Shown here piece by piece: positions 53,901 to 63,043 of a stretch of DNA of 64,000 bases; positions within the stretch are counted from its first letter, which is position 1, and the number at the start of each line of letters is the position of its first letter. Under the pieces are notes generated by a model. It was not told the DNA's origin, searched no databases, and saw nothing but the letters and a program-made list of their open reading frames with translations. The DNA is taken from the NCBI GenBank assembly GCA_016840085.1, contig JAEOTA010000088.1:1-64000 (forward strand). Reading direction: 5' to 3'. A program made the translations under genes and the position numbers. This DNA is from Promethearchaeota archaeon (GTDB lineage Archaea > Asgardarchaeota > Lokiarchaeia > Sigyniarchaeales > SOKP01).

Positions 53901-54233
53901 AGAGTTATAGAAAAAGTAATTGTCCCTGAGAAAGTAGTAGCAAAAATGCCACAGGTAAAACCTACTGTTGCTCAAGTACCTGTAAAATCAAAACCTAAAC
54001 CTAAAATTTCAAAACCAGAACCAACTCAAACAACATTACCAGTTATAACAACTGATAATATATTAGAAACGTTATCTAATGAATGGCAAACTATCAAACA
54101 TCTAATATTTAAATTAAAAATAAAAGATATGATGGATGCAAGATATCTTCAATTAAAACTCAAAGAATTAGAGCGTAAAGGACAAGTATTGGTTGAAATA
54201 AAAATGGGTAGAAAACATTGGAAGTTAAAATAA
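50940..54233 (+). CDS. top6B: DNA topoisomerase VI subunit B, expanded, with SAP motif
   Basis: 1097 residues, about twice the usual size. The GHKL ATPase has EFIDNALDAIES (N box), FDNGTGM (G1) and GSQGFGAPSA (lid); the transducer follows, with a coiled-coil and acidic insert at about 435-690 and TPTSGKGLAYVVEA near 705. At about 943-982 WTVKELRDYCAEQKITVLSK is a SAP-like motif, and the last 60 residues look like a winged helix. Sequence in frame before the ATG suggests the true N-terminus could lie further upstream. It drives ATP-dependent DNA strand passage with subunit A, which starts 17 bases on. Confidence 0.93.
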   Translation: MRKRTQLVGFEFGYWKHVQYCAEFIDNALDAIESFQWKELNKSDSKIKFSLDQELFLEKFSIVEEAKEEKKSQHLDPEAKHTLMHELGIETTDVDSSTVQKSEVKEEESGEITDKEELEIEEEVKRIIDDMQELIKSVEYILDVEPICIVRIREFEAPSFLTSELSQKNVMSFTFEIFDNGTGMAKIDLRKFGRYLASSKSIELKQTRGSQGFGAPSAFSDAQNTTGRPIITVSKIADNVYATGTEFFTTSKNEKKYLIHPTDIDSPFLHGTYIKLNYLNVKYVRGYVEKYIEETAFMNPHITIIYIDPDGKEKIYRRLASSFPKEPKYAKPHPSSVNIGDLQDLITKSENKSITAFLKENFVRISSRTAKEIVELAERDLQDKLNLLILEQGYVTKIQKKVDNIYFLRFEKRVFGRSNKPRDKLIIYEIKSENLKEDVWNLMDNYNKIDKNQEKINKEIRKHNIRIEKSETLKEIKSIEKEIKMLLKNIDNIKKEKEKIKLQLNNLFETQKDGLIELKKLKNRSDFEDLVNNVQISKAKPIDLTKEQFNSLFLAFKSVRYLAPPTDTAIPVGDSILENTLIKEIGLKISENLDDFDLPIDNINQSTEILLEEKKEILINEDPKTTEDTINNISVDSDEIINISSEILGSIDIEEDKVDDEQYKQSINDILTYSDLEPIDSYTNVFEYFIENYTKDDDFVAAETRTPTSGKGLAYVVEAVLAYSRNIEIPKRSRDVLSRFVNRTPKLRDSADCAITKAVQSVNWKNYNLDTYDNGLPKGPIKLLVNVSGPFVHLMFKSQSKNALADDEDLIKEMKFCLEAIGRRLRVYLNRKASLRKSEKRASLIDRYIPIFVESVYNIATQGSSIYKAKINTKELEDLMRGAISKKAAPKVVQETQPLKPIGIEKEIKKEEIKIEEPKKIDVISEVKPPHEEIPIKKPKLKISKKTLLNWTVKELRDYCAEQKITVLSKAKKVEIIEQILKSFDEERVIEKVIVPEKVVAKMPQVKPTVAQVPVKSKPKPKISKPEPTQTTLPVITTDNILETLSNEWQTIKHLIFKLKIKDMMDARYLQLKLKELERKGQVLVEIKMGRKHWKLK

Positions 54234-54249
54234 AATTGGTGAAGATATT

Positions 54250-55437
54250 ATGGCTAAAAAAGGAAAAAGTAAAGAATGGGATTTAAAAGCTGCTAAAAAG
54301 TTATTTTTTGATTATTTAGAGAAAGGGAATGAAAATAAACCTTTTGAACTCCCTCTTGATACCGTTAAAATAGATGATCTTAAAAGAAAAGAAGCTCTTG
54401 AAAGATTATATTTATTAATTGATGACGTTTTAAAGAAAATCTATGAAACAGGTCGTCCATCAATTAAACTTCCTTCTAGAACGAGTTCAAATATTATTTG
54501 GGATGAAGAAAATGATTTATTACTTCTTGGTCAGCAAATCATGGAAAAACAATTTCATTCACTAACAAGTGTAGCAGATATTACTCGGTTAATGAAAGTT
54601 TTAGAGAAGGTTAATGAGCTATTAATAAAAGATTTACATGCAACCAAAAGAGAGATTTTTTATTCAGATGTTAAATTATTCCAAGATCAAAAAAATAGTG
54701 ATAAAAGCATTGAAGACGTTGCTACTATGCTTTATACAACTAGAAATGCTACTCACATTGTAGCTTCTGCTAAAGGTTCATGTATTGGCAGACTAAGAAT
54801 TAGAGATAAAAATGATATAATTGATTTGGAAGGATTGGGTAGTGGAGGGTGGACAATAAGTCCAATGCTCGATAATATTGAAATAATTGAATCAGATGCA
54901 GAATTCATAATAGTCGTCGAGAAAGATGCGGCTATGATAAGATTATCAGAAGCCCGTTTTTGGCGAGAATTTCCTTGCATTATCTTAACAGCAAAGGGTG
55001 CTGCTGATATAGCAACCAGAATGTTTTTAAGAAAACTAAGCAAAGACTTAAATCTCCCAGTTTTTAGTTTAGTTGATAGTGATCCATATGGACATTATAT
55101 ACATTCAGTCTATTTAAGAGGATCAAAACGTTTAAGTTATGAATCTCCATTTTTAGCTACACCAGATATAAAATTATTAGGCGTTTTAACCAGAGATTTA
55201 GATAAATATAAAATTCCGAATGATTGTAGGCTTTCAATGAATAAAATGGATATTAAAAGGACAAAAGAACTCCTTAAGGAAGATTTCGTTAAAAAAAATA
55301 AACAATGGGAGCAAGATCTCAAATTAGCGCTTGATTTAAAAGTCAAAGCAGAAATTCAAGCGTTATCATCACATGGATTTGAATTCTTAACTGATGAATA
55401 TTTACCAGAAAAACTAACTACAGGAGATTGGATATGA
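54250..55437 (+). CDS. top6A: DNA topoisomerase VI subunit A (Spo11-like)
   Basis: 395 residues. A winged-helix CAP domain carries KREIFYSDVKLF, the last Tyr of which is the expected catalytic residue that bonds to DNA. The Toprim domain has IIVVEKDAA (Glu) and LVDSDPYGHYI (DxDxxG). The C-terminal YLPEKLTTGDWI is close to the end of eukaryotic Spo11, as is KAEIQALSSHGFEF. GGTGA sits seven bases before the ATG and subunit B is directly upstream, so this is a top6B-top6A operon. Confidence 0.95.
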   Translation: MAKKGKSKEWDLKAAKKLFFDYLEKGNENKPFELPLDTVKIDDLKRKEALERLYLLIDDVLKKIYETGRPSIKLPSRTSSNIIWDEENDLLLLGQQIMEKQFHSLTSVADITRLMKVLEKVNELLIKDLHATKREIFYSDVKLFQDQKNSDKSIEDVATMLYTTRNATHIVASAKGSCIGRLRIRDKNDIIDLEGLGSGGWTISPMLDNIEIIESDAEFIIVVEKDAAMIRLSEARFWREFPCIILTAKGAADIATRMFLRKLSKDLNLPVFSLVDSDPYGHYIHSVYLRGSKRLSYESPFLATPDIKLLGVLTRDLDKYKIPNDCRLSMNKMDIKRTKELLKEDFVKKNKQWEQDLKLALDLKVKAEIQALSSHGFEFLTDEYLPEKLTTGDWI

Positions 55438-55952
55438 GAATTTTTCTTAAAAAAGAAGGTGGCGCTGTCCAATTAATTGATAAAGAAAAAATGCAAGAGT
55501 GGCCCGTTGAACTTCCGTTAATATTTATTGAATATATTCGAAATAACCAATTAAAAAACTATGATGATACTAAAGTACGAGCAGAAGTAGAGAAATATCT
55601 TGATGAAATTCTAGAAGATGTTGCAATACCTAGATTGATAAATGTTTTAGAAGGAGATGACATGGAAGAAATTGTTTTAGCACTAACTCGGATTGAAGAA
55701 ATTTCAAAAAAGAAAATTGAAATGGTTAAACCAATTAAACCCTATCTAGAAAAATTATCAGAGATGAAAAATACTACAATTCTTAAGTTAACACAAGAGA
55801 TTTCAAATAATTTTCAGAAAGCAGAGAGAAGAAAAGAGCTAGCAAAAAAAAGGAAAATAATGCGGGAGAAAGAACAATTATTCTTAGAAGGAAAAATTAA
55901 TGGACAAGAATATGCAAATGCTAGAAAGGAATATTTAACATTGAAAGATTAA
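55434..55952 (+). CDS. conserved-looking unknown protein coupled to top6A
   Basis: 172 residues. The ATG at 55434 overlaps the top6A TGA (ATGA), with GGAG seven bases before, so translation is coupled. The protein is helical: PVELPLIFIEYIRNN, a HEAT-like middle (IPRLINVLEGDDMEEIVLALTRIEEI) and a basic coiled-coil C-terminus (AERRKELAKKRKIMREKE). I do not recognise a family. Close linkage to the topoisomerase genes suggests a role with DNA or chromatin, which is inference. Confidence 0.7.
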   Translation: MRIFLKKEGGAVQLIDKEKMQEWPVELPLIFIEYIRNNQLKNYDDTKVRAEVEKYLDEILEDVAIPRLINVLEGDDMEEIVLALTRIEEISKKKIEMVKPIKPYLEKLSEMKNTTILKLTQEISNNFQKAERRKELAKKRKIMREKEQLFLEGKINGQEYANARKEYLTLKD

Positions 55953-55963
55953 TTTTAATTCAT

Positions 55964-56644
55964 ATGAAGTGGGAAAAAGAAAAAATAAACTTTAATAATT
56001 TTATTATTGAAAACAATGTAATTGGTTTGTTTAAAGAACCAATAGTATTAAAATCTGGTAGACTATCCTACTGGTATGTTAATTGGAGAAATATAGCTGC
56101 TGATGTTTATTTACTTGATAAATTAACTGATTATCTCCTTTCCTATATTGATTTTTTGAATCTTAAACCTAATTGTTTTTATGGCGTACCAGAGGGAGCA
56201 AGTAAATTAGGAATTATAACTCAATTTAAGTGGGCAAAAAGGCACAAAAATTATAGTGTTGGAGTTTTTACTTTATCAATGGGGAGAGGGCTTCAAAAAG
56301 AACATGGGGACCCAAAAGATAGATTTTTTTTAGGAACCCCAGATGGTAAGGTTATTATTCTGGAAGATACGGTAACAACTGGTGATTCGCTAGTTGGAAC
56401 TATTAAAGAATTGAAGAAAATTGGTATAAACTCTATCGCTGCTATTGTATTGACTGATAGAAACGAGTTACGAGATGATGGCAAGAGCGTAGAAGAAGTT
56501 ATCCTAGAACAAGGAGTTAAATATTATGCGATGAGTAATGCTATAGAATTACTGCCAAATCTTAAACTAGATAAAGAAATTGCGAAAAAAATAGAAGAGT
56601 ACTTTGAAAAATATGGCTCTAAAGAGATTAGACTAACTAATTAA
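55964..56644 (+). CDS. pyrE: orotate phosphoribosyltransferase
   Basis: 226 residues. The PRPP-binding motif VIILEDTVTTGDSLV lies at about 126-140, preceded by a PyrE-type N-terminal hood with VLKSGRLSYWYVNWR (Ser, Gly and Arg around the orotate pocket) and YGVPEGASKLG. It makes orotidine 5'-phosphate from orotate and PRPP in pyrimidine synthesis. It ends the run top6B-top6A-unknown-pyrE, with 11 bases to the gene before. Confidence 0.9.
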   Translation: MKWEKEKINFNNFIIENNVIGLFKEPIVLKSGRLSYWYVNWRNIAADVYLLDKLTDYLLSYIDFLNLKPNCFYGVPEGASKLGIITQFKWAKRHKNYSVGVFTLSMGRGLQKEHGDPKDRFFLGTPDGKVIILEDTVTTGDSLVGTIKELKKIGINSIAAIVLTDRNELRDDGKSVEEVILEQGVKYYAMSNAIELLPNLKLDKEIAKKIEEYFEKYGSKEIRLTN

Positions 56645-56668
56645 ATATAAGAGAAACAAACTAATCGA

Positions 56669-57241
56669 TTATTCATTTGTTAAAAAAAAATCTCGCCAGG
56701 TTTTTATTAAATTATAAATATATTTGTAAATTAATTTTTCTGAAATTGTTAATTTTCTCTCATCCTCTAATGATAATTCTGCTTTGGCTAATTTTAATAA
56801 TTTAAGTAATCTACTATCAACAATACTTGCTGTGTATGAAATAAATCTATCAAAATCAATTATAGGTTTTTTTTTGAGTTTTATATCATTTTCCATGAAT
56901 ACTTTAAATTCTTTAATTTTAGTCAAGAAATAATTGTTATCTCTTCTAATTAGTTTCTGATCTTCCTTTTCTCTTATAGCATATCTTTGAACATCAACAT
57001 TGTCACATTTATCGGACTCATCTACTTTTAAAACCTCATTTTCAATAAAAGGAATAGCAGAATACACTTTTACTTTATATTTTTTTCCTTTTTCAAAAGG
57101 ACCAAAAGATTCCCCTAATAATGTAAACCCATTATGACTTTTTATACATTCCGTAGTAATCTTTTCATTTCTAAACATAAAATTAATTCTATTGAGGGAA
57201 GTAGCTAATTGTTCTTCAAGCTTTTCCAACGATTCTCTCAC
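56669..57241 (-). CDS. GINS complex subunit (Gins23-like)
   Basis: 190 residues from a GTG. A small beta domain comes first (FTLLGESFGPFEKGKKYKVKVY, 34-55; GPF-x-x-G is the GINS B-domain hallmark) and a helical A domain last (SRLLKLLKLAKAEL ... SEKLIYKYIYNLIKTWRDFFL). The B-then-A order is that of archaeal Gins23; Gins51 has A first. GINS joins Cdc45/RecJ-like protein and MCM in the replicative helicase. mcm lies about 3.6 kb away on the other strand. Confidence 0.8.
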   Translation of the reverse strand: MRESLEKLEEQLATSLNRINFMFRNEKITTECIKSHNGFTLLGESFGPFEKGKKYKVKVYSAIPFIENEVLKVDESDKCDNVDVQRYAIREKEDQKLIRRDNNYFLTKIKEFKVFMENDIKLKKKPIIDFDRFISYTASIVDSRLLKLLKLAKAELSLEDERKLTISEKLIYKYIYNLIKTWRDFFLTNE

Positions 57242-57336
57242 CAGATTTAATAAATTAAAAAATCTTTATATATTATACAGAAGTGTTTCAAGAGAATTAA
57301 ATATAATATTAAATTATTAATATTCTACCAATTTTA

Positions 57337-60300
57337 GTGGTAATTTTGATTGTAGAAATAATCTTACTTATACTATTTATAGTATTTTTTGTATTTGGCT
57401 TTTATATAATTTACAGACAAGTTTCACTAGTTAAAAAAGGGGAATTCAATAATAAAGATCGTTTTCAATGTGTACTTTACGGAATTATTTTTAGTATGGC
57501 AGTTTTGGTTGTAATAACTGTAGGCTTTATATTTACCGTTAAAACACCTGAATTTTGGGAAACAACACCCCCAGAAGTACATCCATTAGCATTAATTATA
57601 CCATTTACCTTCTGTCTGATTTATATTTCACTATACCCAATTATTGATTTTCTTAATATTGCCTTAAGTAAAGAATCAGATGAGGGTTTAACACCATTTC
57701 ATAAATTTATCAGTGAAAAGATAATCAATAGATTTAAGAAAAAATTTATTGCTATCATTTTTGCTATAGTTTTTTATGCTTTAGCGTTTTTTGCAGCCCC
57801 TCTTTTGTTAGCATTACTTGGGTTACCCTTCATAATTGGATGGTTGACTTTTATGCTTATTTACCCCTTATTGATATTAACATACTACGGTTCAAAAGGA
57901 TATATTGCAGGGATTTCAAATGTTTATTATCATATTCCCGATATAAAAAGATCTATTTTTCTTAATTTCGAAGATAATAAAAGAGGAATGAAACAATTCG
58001 CATCTAACCCTGGACCATATATTGTTTTTGGATTAATGTTATTCGTTTTTGTATGGGCTTGGATTTCTTTAATCCAAACAATTGCTTTCTTCTTTACAAG
58101 ATCTTTAGCTATTTCGACAATGTCTTCCATTTTTGTATTTGTAACCCTTTTTTTTGGAATAATGGGATATTTCACCCGTTTTTGGGGAAGAAAAATAAAA
58201 TATCGAGGAATAGATATTTATTTTGCTGCTTATCTTATGGCAGCGATAGGGATTAATGTTTTAGTTAATTTTTTAATAGTTAATCCAAATAAATTATTTT
58301 ATACTTTTAACTTATGGAATTTAACTAATCCAATAGTTCCAAATTATTATATATTAGCCTGGGCAGCAGTTATTGAAGAAATAGTACTAGTTATTTTCAC
58401 ATCTTATTACTTTTTAGCTAAAAATAATGAATTTATAAGAAATATTCGTTATTCAAATATTACAAAAAGCGGTCAAACTTTTGATCCAATCCCCTTATTT
58501 AATTTTATCAAAAATCAAGATCGTGAAATAAGAAAGCATGCAGAAGAAACTCTAATTTTAATGTTTGAAAGAATTCCTCTTAAATCAGAGATAAATCTAA
58601 ATGAATGGAAATTTAAATACTTACTATTTGATGGAATATGTGATTCTGATCCAAATTCAAGAAGAATTTGTTACAAAATTTTGACTCAATTAGAGAAAGA
58701 TGTTCCAGATATTATATTACCCTGGATAATTGAAGCTTTGAAATCTCCAAATTATGACAAAACTATCCCAATTTTAAGATCTTTATTAAAAATAGATATA
58801 AATCTTTTAGAAAAAATACCAAGGGATTTGATTCTTAGTCTTATTGAAGATACCGAATGGAGAACACGAATATTGGGATTGAAAGTATTAACTCGATTAT
58901 TTGATAAAAATAAAGATTTAATTGCACATCTAAATATAAAAAAGTTAATAAATGACCCTAATAGTAAAATTCAAGTAGAAATTCTTAAAATAGTTGCTAA
59001 TTCTTCTTTTATACTTCCTATTGAAATTATAATTGATAAAATTAATCATACAAATAAGGAAATTAGCTCAATAGCTATTAAGAGTTTAACAAATCTTGAA
59101 GCAAAAGAATTTGACCCTAAGTTAATTCCACGGATCGTTCCATTAATGAAAGATCCTTCTAGTTTAATTAGATCATCTATATTTAGTGTATTTGCTAAAA
59201 TTGGAAATTTTAAGAAATATAAAATTCCAATTTTACCCTTTTTAGAAGGATTGACTGATTCTAATGAAAATGTTAGAAATTCTGCAATATTAGCACTCGA
59301 AAAATATCATACAGAACAACCCTCTTCTTTAGATCTGGATTCACTAATAAATAAAATAGTTCCAGATAATTTTGATCAATTGAATAGTATTATAATTTTA
59401 CTTGGTAAACTATGGGAATTCAATCCTGAAAAAATAGTAACAACAATCTTAACTTACATAAAATTCGAGAATGAAAAGTTGCAAGAAGAAATTTCTAAAA
59501 TTTTGATTGAAAACTATCATAAAAACCCTGATTTAATAATTCAAAATTTAATTAAAATCCCTGATGTTTCCAAGTTTATTACAAAAGGTATAATTTCAAG
59601 AACAATAATTAAAATTGGTAAAAGATATCCTAATAAAGTCATTCAAAAATTATTATATTACTTAGAAAATGAAAATGACGACATAAGATTAAATGCAATT
59701 ATATCATTAGAAGGTTTAACTGATGAATTCTCTACGATTATCAGAATTAAACCAATAATCGCATTATTACATAGGGATAAAAATAATCAGATAAAGAAAG
59801 AAACATCAAAGCTTATATCAGAAATAGCTAAAAATGATCCTTCTTTGATGAAACCATTTATCTCCGAGTTTATTCAAGCATTAAATGAACAAGAATTATC
59901 AGTAAGGATCGTTCTCTCTAAATCATTATTGGATATGGCAAAAGTGTCTCCAGAAATTATTCCTGTTCATAATATCATTAACTTTCTTTCAGACTCAGAT
60001 TCTTTCATTCGTGAAACAAACACAAAAATTCTAGGACTTATTGGTTATAAACTTCCATTAGTAGTTGCAGAGGCTTTGATAAATAATGCTTTAATCGATG
60101 AAGAATGGATTGTAAGAGAAGCAGCTATTTCAAGTCTAGGAAATATGATTGATCATGTTGAAAAAAAGGAGCAAATCATTGAGAAACTTGTTCCTTTACT
60201 TAAAGATGAGCAAAATTGGGTTCGTAGAACAGCAATGAATATTTTATCAAACATTAAGGAAGTCAATGAAAATCAAATACCATTTGAAATCATACTACAA

Positions 60301-60684
60301 AATTTATCAAGTGAGGACTCTAAAGTTAGAGAAGCAGCAGCAAACTTAATTAAAGTTTATTGGAATCAAGTTAATAAAATATTTGATAATCTAATTATAT
60401 TATTAGATGACTCATCTAAAGAAGTGAGGTCAAGTATAATCAATAGTTTTGTAGAAATTATTCAAAAAATAGGGCTTAATCAAATATTATCAAATCTTTT
60501 ACGAAATCTTAGTGATGAAGGCTCCTTAGAAACTCAACGTTCAATAGCAATAATTCTTGGAAGAACTGTTAAATATGAAGATGAAAAAATCAAGAAAAGA
60601 GTAATATCTCTATTAAAAATAAGATGTGAAATGAGTCAAGATCCAATAATTTGTGCTATTCTACAACAATTAAAAGAAAATTGA
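57337..60684 (+). CDS. multi-pass membrane protein with C-terminal HEAT repeats
   Basis: 1115 residues from a GTG. About eight to ten hydrophobic segments occupy residues 1-365, including FAIVFYALAFFAAPLLLALL and FLIVNPNKLF. From about 375 to the end the protein consists of HEAT-like helical pairs, such as REAAISSLGNMIDHVEKKE and WVRRTAMNILSNI. The solenoid would face the cytoplasm and bind partners. IEEIVLVIF in the last membrane segments recalls intramembrane protease glutamates, but the other motifs are missing. I do not know the family. It is divergent from the GINS gene. Confidence 0.75.
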   Translation: MVILIVEIILLILFIVFFVFGFYIIYRQVSLVKKGEFNNKDRFQCVLYGIIFSMAVLVVITVGFIFTVKTPEFWETTPPEVHPLALIIPFTFCLIYISLYPIIDFLNIALSKESDEGLTPFHKFISEKIINRFKKKFIAIIFAIVFYALAFFAAPLLLALLGLPFIIGWLTFMLIYPLLILTYYGSKGYIAGISNVYYHIPDIKRSIFLNFEDNKRGMKQFASNPGPYIVFGLMLFVFVWAWISLIQTIAFFFTRSLAISTMSSIFVFVTLFFGIMGYFTRFWGRKIKYRGIDIYFAAYLMAAIGINVLVNFLIVNPNKLFYTFNLWNLTNPIVPNYYILAWAAVIEEIVLVIFTSYYFLAKNNEFIRNIRYSNITKSGQTFDPIPLFNFIKNQDREIRKHAEETLILMFERIPLKSEINLNEWKFKYLLFDGICDSDPNSRRICYKILTQLEKDVPDIILPWIIEALKSPNYDKTIPILRSLLKIDINLLEKIPRDLILSLIEDTEWRTRILGLKVLTRLFDKNKDLIAHLNIKKLINDPNSKIQVEILKIVANSSFILPIEIIIDKINHTNKEISSIAIKSLTNLEAKEFDPKLIPRIVPLMKDPSSLIRSSIFSVFAKIGNFKKYKIPILPFLEGLTDSNENVRNSAILALEKYHTEQPSSLDLDSLINKIVPDNFDQLNSIIILLGKLWEFNPEKIVTTILTYIKFENEKLQEEISKILIENYHKNPDLIIQNLIKIPDVSKFITKGIISRTIIKIGKRYPNKVIQKLLYYLENENDDIRLNAIISLEGLTDEFSTIIRIKPIIALLHRDKNNQIKKETSKLISEIAKNDPSLMKPFISEFIQALNEQELSVRIVLSKSLLDMAKVSPEIIPVHNIINFLSDSDSFIRETNTKILGLIGYKLPLVVAEALINNALIDEEWIVREAAISSLGNMIDHVEKKEQIIEKLVPLLKDEQNWVRRTAMNILSNIKEVNENQIPFEIILQNLSSEDSKVREAAANLIKVYWNQVNKIFDNLIILLDDSSKEVRSSIINSFVEIIQKIGLNQILSNLLRNLSDEGSLETQRSIAIILGRTVKYEDEKIKKRVISLLKIRCEMSQDPIICAILQQLKEN

Positions 60685-60857
60685 GATCAGATTTAATTCA
60701 AACAACTAGAAAAACTACAAATCAATAAATCCTCCATCAGTCTTTTGGTTTATATTGTTGTTTATTTACTCTTTAATAAAATTATGTGATTAATACTAAG
60801 GATTATAAAATTATCAAAATTAATTTAAGCATATTGAAAAAATTGATGTGATTTTTA

Positions 60858-62981
60858 ATGACGACACCTCTTTCAAGCTCTAGTCAACCGATTAATAAAG
60901 TTCAACGCTTTGAAGATTTTTATCGCTTATTTCAAGAGAAACCAGGAGTATATAAATATCAAGATCAGATAAATGATATCTTTTCAAAAGGAGGAAATTC
61001 ATTAATTATTTTTTATGAGGATCTACTTGCATTTGATCCTCAGATTGCTGATATGTTGAAAAATGATCCTGAATCTTTATTAGAAGACGCTATAGAAGCA
61101 TTTAAAAATATTTTAAAATTTCAAGGGGCATCGTTAAGTAATCAGAACCTTTTTGTAAGAGTAGCAACTAAAGATAAAAAATCTCCTCTGTTAATTCATT
61201 TAAGAATGTTAAGAGCAAAACATATTGATAAATTGATTTGGTCTAAAGGAATTTTAGTAAGAAGTTCCGCGATTAGGCCAAAATTAATAAACGCTACATT
61301 CGAATGTAATTTATGTGGAGCTCAATTTGAAGTGATCCAATTAACATCAAAAATAAGATGGCCAAAATTTTGCACTAACAAACGATGTAAAGCAAAAACC
61401 CAATCAGATTTCCGACTTATATCAAAAAAATCTGAATTTATTGATTGGCAAAGTGTTATGATCCAAGAAATCCCTGAAGATTTACCTTCTGGGAGAATTC
61501 CAAGATCCGTTCAAGTATTATTAACATATGATCTAGTAGATTCTGTCAAACCAGGAGATAGAGTTAATATAATGGGTATTTTTAAATCTGTATTAGCTCA
61601 ATCAACGAAGAGCATCAATTCTACATTATTCAAAACGTATATTAATGTTAATTTTATTGATCCCGAAGACAAAAGTGATGATGTAATTGAACTTTCTAAA
61701 GAAGACAAAGAAAAAATAGAAAAATTATCAAAAGAACCAATGATCCAAAAAAAGATAGCACGTTCAATTGCTCCAAGTATTTATGGAAGAGACAAGTTAA
61801 AAATGGCATGCGCTTTAAGTTTATTTGGAGGAACAAGAAGAAAAAAACCAGGTGGAGGATATAAGCGGGGAGATATTCATTTCCTCGTAGTAGGGGACCC
61901 TGGCACAGGAAAATCAGTAATTTTAAAAGGTGCAATAGAAGTTTCTCCTAGAGGATTATATACTTCAGGTAAGGGTTCCACGGGAGTAGGATTAACTGCT
62001 GCTGTAATAAAAGAAGCAGATACAGGTCAAATGAACCTCGAAGCGGGTGTTGTTGTGCTAGCCAATGGAGGTGTTGCTGCAATTGATGAATTTGATAAAA
62101 TGGACACAGCAGATCGATCTGCGCTGCATGAGGCAATGGAACAACAGACGGTGAGTATTGCCAAGGCAGGAATAGTTGCTACACTAAAAGCTCAGACAGC
62201 AATTATTGCTGCCGCTAATCCTCATTCTGGCAGATATGACAGATATAAAACACCTACACAAAATATCCGTTTGCCACCTTCTCTTTTATCTCGTTTTGAT
62301 TTGATTTTCGTAGTTGTAGATAGACCTAATCCTTCTGAGGATGCACAAATGGCTGAATTCATTTTAAAAAATTCCATGGTTGGACCAGAAGATAATTTCG
62401 AAGAAGAAGATCTTATCTCTCCAATCCCAAAAGATATACTTAAAAAATATATAAAACATGCCAGAAGAATTTGTTTTCCTATTTTATCTGATGAGGCAAA
62501 AGAAAGAATAAAAGAATTTTATTTAGAATTACGTGGTCAATATGATAGTGAAGATGCAATTATTTCCATTTTGGCTAGAAATCTAGATGCACTTGTTAGA
62601 TTATGTGAATCTCACGCAAAAATGGCATTGAGAGATAACGTAACAAAAGAAGATGTCGAAGAAATTATTAAACTATTTAAAAGATATCTTAAAGATACTG
62701 GTTATGATGAAACCACTGGAAAAATTGATATGGATAGAATTTTTGTAGGGCAATCTAGAAGTAACCTTAATAGACTTGAAACATTAATGAATAGATTAAA
62801 GGAGATTTTTGAAGAAAATAATTGGAAATCAATTGAGAAAAATAATATAATTCAAATCTTAGAATTAGAAGAAAGCTTAGATAAGAAGTTTATTGAAAAT
62901 GCCCTTGAAGAACTGATAAAAGAGGGAACCGTTTATGAACCTAAGAATGGATTTCTCAGATTTACAAATAAAGCAGAATAA
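60858..62981 (+). CDS. mcm: minichromosome maintenance helicase MCM
   Basis: 707 residues. The N-terminal domain has a zinc motif CNLCGAQ ... FCTNKRC and beta hairpin residues; the AAA+ domain has Walker A GDPGTGKSV, Walker B AAIDEFDKM, sensor AAANPHSGRYD and Arg finger LLSRFDLIF. A C-terminal winged helix follows at about 640. It forms the hexameric replicative helicase that unwinds DNA 3' to 5'. It is single-copy here, in one window with GINS and an Orc1/Cdc6-like protein. A GTGAT lies before the ATG. Confidence 0.97.
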   Translation: MTTPLSSSSQPINKVQRFEDFYRLFQEKPGVYKYQDQINDIFSKGGNSLIIFYEDLLAFDPQIADMLKNDPESLLEDAIEAFKNILKFQGASLSNQNLFVRVATKDKKSPLLIHLRMLRAKHIDKLIWSKGILVRSSAIRPKLINATFECNLCGAQFEVIQLTSKIRWPKFCTNKRCKAKTQSDFRLISKKSEFIDWQSVMIQEIPEDLPSGRIPRSVQVLLTYDLVDSVKPGDRVNIMGIFKSVLAQSTKSINSTLFKTYINVNFIDPEDKSDDVIELSKEDKEKIEKLSKEPMIQKKIARSIAPSIYGRDKLKMACALSLFGGTRRKKPGGGYKRGDIHFLVVGDPGTGKSVILKGAIEVSPRGLYTSGKGSTGVGLTAAVIKEADTGQMNLEAGVVVLANGGVAAIDEFDKMDTADRSALHEAMEQQTVSIAKAGIVATLKAQTAIIAAANPHSGRYDRYKTPTQNIRLPPSLLSRFDLIFVVVDRPNPSEDAQMAEFILKNSMVGPEDNFEEEDLISPIPKDILKKYIKHARRICFPILSDEAKERIKEFYLELRGQYDSEDAIISILARNLDALVRLCESHAKMALRDNVTKEDVEEIIKLFKRYLKDTGYDETTGKIDMDRIFVGQSRSNLNRLETLMNRLKEIFEENNWKSIEKNNIIQILELEESLDKKFIENALEELIKEGTVYEPKNGFLRFTNKAE

Positions 62982-63043
62982 TACTTTTTACTTTTCTATA
63001 AGCTCAATCTTTGCTAATTAATTTTAAATACTCTAATAATATC

